Part shown: one piece after another, positions 58,738-64,000 of the stretch
Numbering within the stretch: the stretch's first letter is position 1
Layout: every line of letters starts with the position of its first letter
DNA from: Deroplatys truncata
Lineage: Eukaryota; Arthropoda; Insecta; Mantodea; Mantidae
Length of the DNA stretch: 64,000 bases
Assembly (NCBI GenBank): GCA_030765065.1
Contig: CM060990.1
Coordinates: forward strand, 414,851,198 to 414,915,197
Direction of reading: 5' to 3'
Notes under the pieces: generated by a model
What the model was told of the DNA's origin: nothing
Seen by the model: the letters and a program-made list of their open reading frames with translations, nothing else
Databases searched by the model: none
Position numbers and translations under genes: made by a program

Positions 58738-59085
58738 CAAATGCGGCCACAACGTGATGGAGCTCCACCCCATTTCTCCCTGGCTGTGCGAGAGCATTTG
58801 AATCTAGTTTTTCCTGCCCGATGGATCGGAAAGGGAGTCCAACAGTAGCGTGGCCACCACTCTCTCTGGACCTCCTTCCAGTGGATTTCTTTTTCTGGGG
58901 TCACCTCAAGTCTATGGTGTATCAAACACCTCAGAAGTGGACTTAATTCCCCGAATAATAGCAGTATGTAACGGTTATTCGACACACACCAGAAATCTTG
59001 GATAGGGTACGGCAATCGCTCCTTGATCACAGTGAACATTGTCTTGAAAATGCAGTTCGCAATTTCGAGCAATTCTTATAAAACT
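58738..59085 (+). pseudogene. Mariner-like (DUF4817-type) transposase C-terminal fragment
   Basis: The plus frame reads QRDGAPPHFSLAVREHLN (catalytic Asp in RDGAPPHF), FPARWIGKG, then WPPLSLDLLPVDFFFWGHLK (third catalytic Asp in the P(V/L)DFF motif) and, after stops near 58,940-58,960, RVRQSLLDHSEHCLENAVRN, FEQFL. This is the C-terminal third of an insect mariner-like transposase; at least two stops or frame changes. The upstream part is absent. Confidence 0.88.
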
Positions 59086-59979
59086 AACGTAAAAATATCG
59101 GTGTTTTTATTTCTTTCAACTTTTAAGCTATTTCCTATTATAAAGTAGTGCATGCGTATTCATTAAGCATGATTCAAAATTTTGTTAGGAAGGATTGTAA
59201 TTAATTCTACTGATATGTTGAAATTAAAATGCATGAATTCAAATATGAATTTAAACTGATTGCAAACGTCCATTAATATGCTCTACAAAAAAGTAGTGAA
59301 CGAAACTCGAAAACATAGACCATACTTTACTCTAAAGCTAATATCATAACCATTACGCCAGAAAAGTATCCTCTAAGGCGTCCGTTCGTTTTTGTGTGTT
59401 GTGCTATCGAATAGTATCATCATTAGCCAGTGGCGTACTGGCGCGTTAGAAACTTATAACCGTAGCTTCTAAATTTCATCATACAAGCCATAAGTCTCCT
59501 ATATAACCTATTTCGCTACTAAAACCATATGCAAATCATCAGATATTGACGAGGTGCTTGTATTGAATCATCCAGCCTCTGCAGCTTCTCTCATTTATGC
59601 TTTCAAAATTATATGTATAAAAGAAAATGTTTGGAAAATCATTTATATGTATAGAGAGAGCTGATTTATAGGAGAAGGGTACATTTGGGGGTTCTAAAAC
59701 AGTTAATTTATGCATGGCTATTCATATGCTAATTAGCCCCCCTCCCCCTCCCCCACCCCCCGCAGTGCCTTGGTAGTTTTACTTGCACCTGAGGGTCATA
59801 AATCTTGTTGAGTACAATGGAAGCTTGACAGTTAAGCAATTAAGGCTGTCAATCAACTGTCAAAACGAACAAAGGGGTCATAAATTTAAGGTTCTGTAAC
59901 AAAGGCGAGATGTTTTTCCTACCCATTCCACATCAGGCCACTTAGCAGTTACCCACTCCACTCCTATTGTTCTCGAACA
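59086..59979. other. No gene; AT-rich, one C-rich run
   Basis: A C-rich tract (about 59,737-59,764) is the only notable feature. Confidence 0.45.
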
Positions 59980-59980
59980 G

Positions 59981-60270
59981 TGGCATACTCATTCAACAAC
60001 CCAATAACAAAGCCGGTCCCTTTCCATTGTGTAAGAGATTCTATTGTGTGTGCCTTTCTATTGTCCCGGGGCAAGCATTCTTTAGAAAGACCATCTGGCA
60101 TACTCATTCCACAACCCAATAACAAAGCCTGACCCTTTCCATTGTGTAAGAGATTCTATTGTGTGTGCCTTTCTATTATCCTGGGCAATACTAGTTTAGA
60201 AAGACACCTGCGGCGTTCCCATCTCACTACTCCATCACAAAGCCTGACCTTTTCCATTGTTTGACCGTCT
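59981..60270. repeat. 115-bp tandem repeat (2.5 copies)
   Basis: 'tggcatactcattc' at 59,981 and 60,096, followed in both by 'acaacccaataacaaagcc' and 'tccattgtgtaagagattc'. A diverged partial third copy begins near 60,209. Confidence 0.9.
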
Positions 60271-60382
60271 GGCACCTTAACAAAAGAATTCGAGGGTTGC
60301 TTTATACTCGTCCTGTCCTTGTTTGTGTGAAAGAGAGAGAAACTTGTTTACCAACTCTGCGTAACAACGTCAGTCGGCCATC

Positions 60383-60631
60383 ATGATTTTGCCTGAGGGA
60401 CTGTTCTCTCCGATGTTTTACGACATCCTACGAATATACCCGAGCATAGTTACAAAGCATTCTGCTTGGTTTCTATCAGCCAGCGACTCCGAAAAAGCGC
60501 ATAATACACATTTCATTACATGCATTAAACCTCTGCGTGATATCCATAGATCGGTGTTCGATTCTTACTGTAATCACAAGTTTATTGCTAATGAGAAATT
60601 AATGATTGATATTATTATATCATTACCCTAA
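60383..60631 (+). other. Unassigned 82-codon frame
   Basis: Begins MILPEGLFSPMFYDILRIYP at an ATG in a fair context ('ggccatcATG'). It has no recognised domain, and its end runs into the tandem array that follows. It contains 'atcggtgttcgattctt', similar to the B-box-like motif of neighbouring repeats, so it may be repeat-derived. Confidence 0.2.
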
Positions 60632-61300
60632 TTAATAAAGAGGTGTTCATAGAATTCTAGCTCGACTCTTACCAAGTGAAACTCTAATGCGTAATAGCTA
60701 TTAAACTATGCACCACCAGATTAAAAAAATGTATTTATCAAATATAATTTAATTTTTTATATATCATTACCCTAATTAATGAAAGGGCGTTCAGAGGGTT
60801 CTAGTTCGAATCTTACGCAGCGAAACTCTAATGCGCAATAACTATTAAACTATGCACGACCGGATTAAAATGTATTTAACAAATATAATTTAATTTTTAT
60901 ATATCATTACAATAATTAATAAAAAGGGTGTTCAGAGGGTCCTAGATCGAATCTGCGAAACTCTAATGCTCAATAACTATTAAACTATGCACGGCTAGAT
61001 TAAAATGTATTTAACAAATATAATTCAATTAAGGAAACGGTGTTCAGAGGGTTCTAGATCGAATCTGCGATACTCTAATGCTTAATAAATATTAAACTAT
61101 GCGAGTATTGGGCGGTCAGATTAAAACGTGTTTAACAAATATAATTTAATATACACGACATTACAATGTCTAACGAGCTGTATTCTTAGGAACCAGAGGT
61201 CCCTAGTTCGAATCCTGCCCTGCGAAACGCTATAATAACTATTAAGTTATTGAAGCAGCGGGCGGTCGGATTAAAATTGCATTTAACAACTATCATTATT
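60630..61300. repeat. ~140-bp tandem repeat with B-box-like cores
   Basis: Four to five units beginning near 60,630, 60,772, 60,914, 61,026 and 61,170: 'ggtgttcagagggttctag', '(c/t)tcgaatct', 'gcgaaactctaatgc', 'aactattaaactatgcac' and 'tatttaacaaatataattta'. The last unit has the tRNA-like 'ctagttcgaatcctgcc'. Confidence 0.85.
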
Positions 61301-61429
61301 TATATTAAACCTGGTGCATACTTAGATATCCCGATGCCTAGACACCATTCTTTCTTCTTCTCTCTTTTTCTTTCCATCTATCTCTTTCTTTCTCCACAAC
61401 TTTTACACATTCAGGCGTTCGCATATACA

Positions 61430-61920
61430 GGAGCACTTGTACACACATCAGCAAACATACACTGGTGCACGCATGCACACACACGCACTCACGTACATGC
61501 AAGTACACGCACACACACAAGCACATACACACACGCACATACATACACCAGCACACCCACATACATGCATACACCAGTACACACACACGTATTCACGCAC
61601 CTCATGCGTATACATACATACACCAGTGCTCTTACACTCACACATACATATACATGGACACACACACACATACACGCACACACACTCACGTACATACATA
61701 CATACATACATACATACATACATACATACATACATACATACACCGTTACACTTGCACATACGCACACGACCACACACACACACACACGTGCAAGCACATA
61801 TGCCTGTTCACTTACACCCAGCAGCACACGACCACACACACACACACACACGTGCAAGCACATATGCCTGTTCACTTACACCCAACAGCACCCAACCCAC
61901 ACACACGCACACACCAACTC
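61430..61920. repeat. CA-rich microsatellite block with (CATA)n
   Basis: Long imperfect (CA)n, a (CATA)n run of about twelve units at 61,693-61,741, and a ~67-bp duplication ('gtgcaagcacatatgcctgt' at about 61,788 and 61,852). Frames of 100-230 codons on both strands are low-complexity shadows. Confidence 0.95.
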
Positions 61921-62117
61921 ACGCGCATGTCCTGAATGAAAAAAGACAAAATGACGCAATAAAAACTAATTATAGCTCGGGATGCAAGCCTCCATTTACG
62001 ATTTGCTCGAAACCGGTCTTGATGAATGGGTTCATCTTTTAATAACTCCAAAACTAATTAAAATAAAGACAGTAAATAAACTTTATTACTTTTATGTCAT
62101 TAGTTCCTTTCTTGTGC

Positions 62118-62765
62118 ATGTATATTAGAGTCCAGGTGTTATGGGTTCGATCCTTAATTTTAAAATCTCAATTATCTCAGAAACTAGCAGGGATTAAGGT
62201 GCGGACCAAAGCACGATTTTTAGTTTCTATGATGAACAATTAATGCTTTATATAATTTCCAATCAGTTGTCCCTAGCTCGAATCCCGATCTTTCAGTGAC
62301 TTCCTTAATTTTCCACTGTGTTCTAGAATATATCACTTAGATCGATGCTGTAACTGCATACAGGTCTTTTAAACATAAGGTAATATTATAAATAATTTTC
62401 TTTCTGGCGTTCTAAGTTCGAATACCGATTCAATGAAGTTTACTTATAAATTTAATAACATAGTAAATAATTAAGACAAAGGCACCAAATAAACCTATTA
62501 CGTTAATAATATCCAGCGGGTGTATATTAGGGTACCTGACGTCATGGGTTCGATCCTTAAGTTTAAATCTCAATTATTGCAGAAACTGACAGAGATAGAA
62601 CTGTAGACGAAAGCATGTTTGATAGCTCATACAATGAACAATTAATGCTGTATATAATTTCCAGTCAGTTGCCCCTAGTTCGAATCCCGATCTTTCAATG
62701 ACTTCACTGATTTTCCTCTGTATTCTAGAATACATCGCTTAGATTGATGCTTTAACTGCATGCAG
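62118..62765. repeat. ~405-bp tandem duplication with tRNA-like boxes
   Basis: Two copies (about 62,118-62,360 and 62,525-62,765) share 'atgggttcgatccttaa', 'tgaacaattaatgct', 'tatataatttcca' and 'tcgaatcccgatctttca'. The two 'ggttcgatcc' and 'agttcgaatccc' motifs per unit fit the Pol III B box. Confidence 0.85.
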
Positions 62766-62804
62766 CTTTGTGTAACGACATTATGGATGTACTCTGTGTA
62801 AGAG

Positions 62805-62840
62805 AGAGCGAGAGAGAGAGAGAGAGAGCGAGCGAGAGGA
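62805..62840. repeat. (GA)n-rich tract
   Basis: GA repeats with GC interruptions just upstream of the candidate promoter; GAGA-factor type sequence is possible. Confidence 0.85.
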
Positions 62841-62869
62841 AGTGAAAGAAGTAGGGATAGAAGTGCTGA

Positions 62870-63015
62870 GAGCCTCTGCGCATGCGCAGCAAGAGATGAT
62901 GTCATTGGCTGCAATAATCACGTGACGTGTAAGCATCACAGCCATGATGTATCGGCATCGCCTGGAGGGGGTTTAGATCCCTATATAAACAGATATCTGC
63001 CCATGTTAGAACTGT
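62870..63015 (+). promoter_or_regulatory. RNA polymerase II promoter of the gene at 63,113
   Basis: Perfect NRF1-type palindrome TGCGCATGCGCA (62,877-62,888), inverted CCAAT box (ATTGG, 62,904-62,908), a combined E-box and half-CRE TCACGTGACGT (62,918-62,928) and a TATA box TATATAAA (62,983-62,990). Initiation would fall near 63,010-63,020, giving a ~100-nt leader before the ATG. Element order and spacing are typical of a metazoan promoter. Confidence 0.75.
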
Positions 63016-63112
63016 TGTGCACTTATTAACTTTACATTCAAGTTTTAAAGAGCATTAAAAGCAACGTGAGCTGCAGGCCGTCTACACATTCAGCACACAT
63101 CAGAACGTGGCA

Positions 63113-64000
63113 ATGCAAGGTGAGTTTTACATAACTATACAAAATCACTGTTGGCTTTTACAATACATTTAATTTTGTTTAAACGTTACAGTACATGAAA
63201 GACGATTCGTTACAAGGAGCATCATATTTTCTAATATGTGCTGTACATTCACATGGATTTCACTGCATACTCTTCCTCAGTTCACATGATTTTCGCCACA
63301 CATTCTTCTTACATAAACATTCATACGATTTTCCACCTCATTCATTGTTTCACTATACACTCACATGATTTCCTCTACTCATTCTTTGTTCCCCTACAGG
63401 TTCATGCTCTGTTAACATTCACATGACTTTCTCTGCACATTCTTTGCTTCCATTAACATTCACATGATTTTCGCCACCCATTCTTCTTACATAAACATTC
63501 ATACGATTTTCCCCCTCATTCTTTGTTTCGCTATACACTCATATGATTTCCTCTACTCATTCTTTTTCCCCCTGCAGGTTCATGCTCTGTTAACATTCAC
63601 ACGACTTTCTCTGCACATTCTTTGCTTCCATTAACATTCACACGATCTTCGCTACACATTCTTCTTACTTAAACATTCATACGATTTTCCCCCCTCATTC
63701 TTTGTTTCACTATACATTCGCACACGATTTCCTCTACTCATTCTTTGGTTCTCTGCTGGCTCATCTTCAATGAACATTCACATGATATTCTGTACTTATT
63801 CTTTATTTCTCTACATATTCATAGGCTTACTTACAAAACATACACACCCTAGTTCTAATATAAAGAAGTGTATAACTCGTTCTTCAACTTGAATAATGTA
63901 GTGAAAATAATAATTCATGACATTGTCTGTTACAGATTGTTTAGCTGATAGACTTAACAAGATGGTTGAAGAGCGCAGTTTCCTACCGACTCGTCGAGTT
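63113..64000 (+). CDS. Candidate host gene start (two exons, runs off the window)
   Basis: Exon 1 coding part is ATG CAA G (63,113-63,119), followed by a consensus donor, AAG|GTGAGT. Exon 2 begins at 63,936 after the acceptor 'tgtctgttacag' and stays open through base 64,000 in the phase set by exon 1. The joined product begins MQDCLADRLNKMVEE and continues to the window edge; 24 residues are visible, too few to name the family. Support comes from the promoter upstream, both splice consensus sites and the maintained frame. The start is the first ATG after the predicted initiation site apart from one at about 63,004 that lies upstream of or at the start region. Confidence 0.6.
63240..63790. 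repeat. 178-bp tandem repeat in intron 1
   Basis: 'acataaacattcatacgat' at 63,311 and 63,489, and 'acttaaacattcatacgat' at 63,667. Three copies of a unit that itself consists of ~40-bp 'acattcacatga..ttctctgc' subrepeats. The plus-strand frame at 63,238-63,426 is a shadow. Confidence 0.9.

Noticed and set aside
61250-62042. Long overlapping frames (up to 229 codons) on both strands
   Set aside because: They consist of Thr/His/Tyr or Cys/Val runs dictated by (CA)n and (CATA)n; low-complexity shadows.

Overview
The window is eukaryotic nuclear DNA, most likely from an arthropod (probably an insect) with a large, repeat-rich genome. The evidence is insect-type Tc1/mariner, pogo and PIF/Harbinger transposase fossils, several tRNA-derived SINE families with target-site duplications, many micro- and minisatellites, and an intron-containing gene start with a TATA promoter. 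There is no bacterial-style gene organisation and I cannot name the species. Almost all of the window is mobile-element or repeat sequence.

The centrepiece is a 21.2-kb element at 14,286-35,459. It is palindromic along its whole length: two arms of about 9.7 and 10.9 kb, mirrored about position 24,285. Each arm carries, from outside inwards, terminal ~70-bp tandem repeats, a 21-bp repeat array, a diffuse ~40-bp repeat array, one degenerate protein-primed family B DNA polymerase (pPolB) gene of Polinton/Maverick/adintovirus type reading outwards, a duplicated TATA-box promoter module, a 147-bp repeat array, a higher-order array of ~430-bp (A) and ~355-bp (B) units, and a GC-rich inner segment. 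The element is flanked by a perfect 6-bp duplication (CACCTT), the length used by Polintons. It sits inside a Tc1-like transposon, whose body (13,092-14,285) and 5' terminal inverted repeat (35,466-35,667) it splits. No integrase, capsid, ATPase or protease gene is visible. It reads as a fossil palindromic half-genome of a Polinton-like replicon.

The two polymerase copies share a nonsense codon and two frameshifts, and each has private lesions. Amino-acid differences are absent over about 565 central codons and frequent at the ends, which suggests arm-to-arm gene conversion.

Left flank (1-13,091): satellites, SINEs and a GC-rich array with local homology to the inner part of the palindrome, so possibly a second, older relative, followed by about 5 kb of gene-free AT-rich DNA. 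Right flank (35,668-62,000): a transposon graveyard with a foldback mariner derivative, a PIF/Harbinger pseudogene split by a mariner, a pogo fragment, a plant-mariner-like transposase relic, two MITEs, a mariner 3' fragment, SINEs and tandem arrays. Right edge (62,870-64,000): a candidate host gene start, with a promoter containing NRF1-like, CCAAT, E-box/CRE and TATA elements, a 7-nt coding first exon, an intron with a 178-bp tandem repeat, and an open second exon running off the window.
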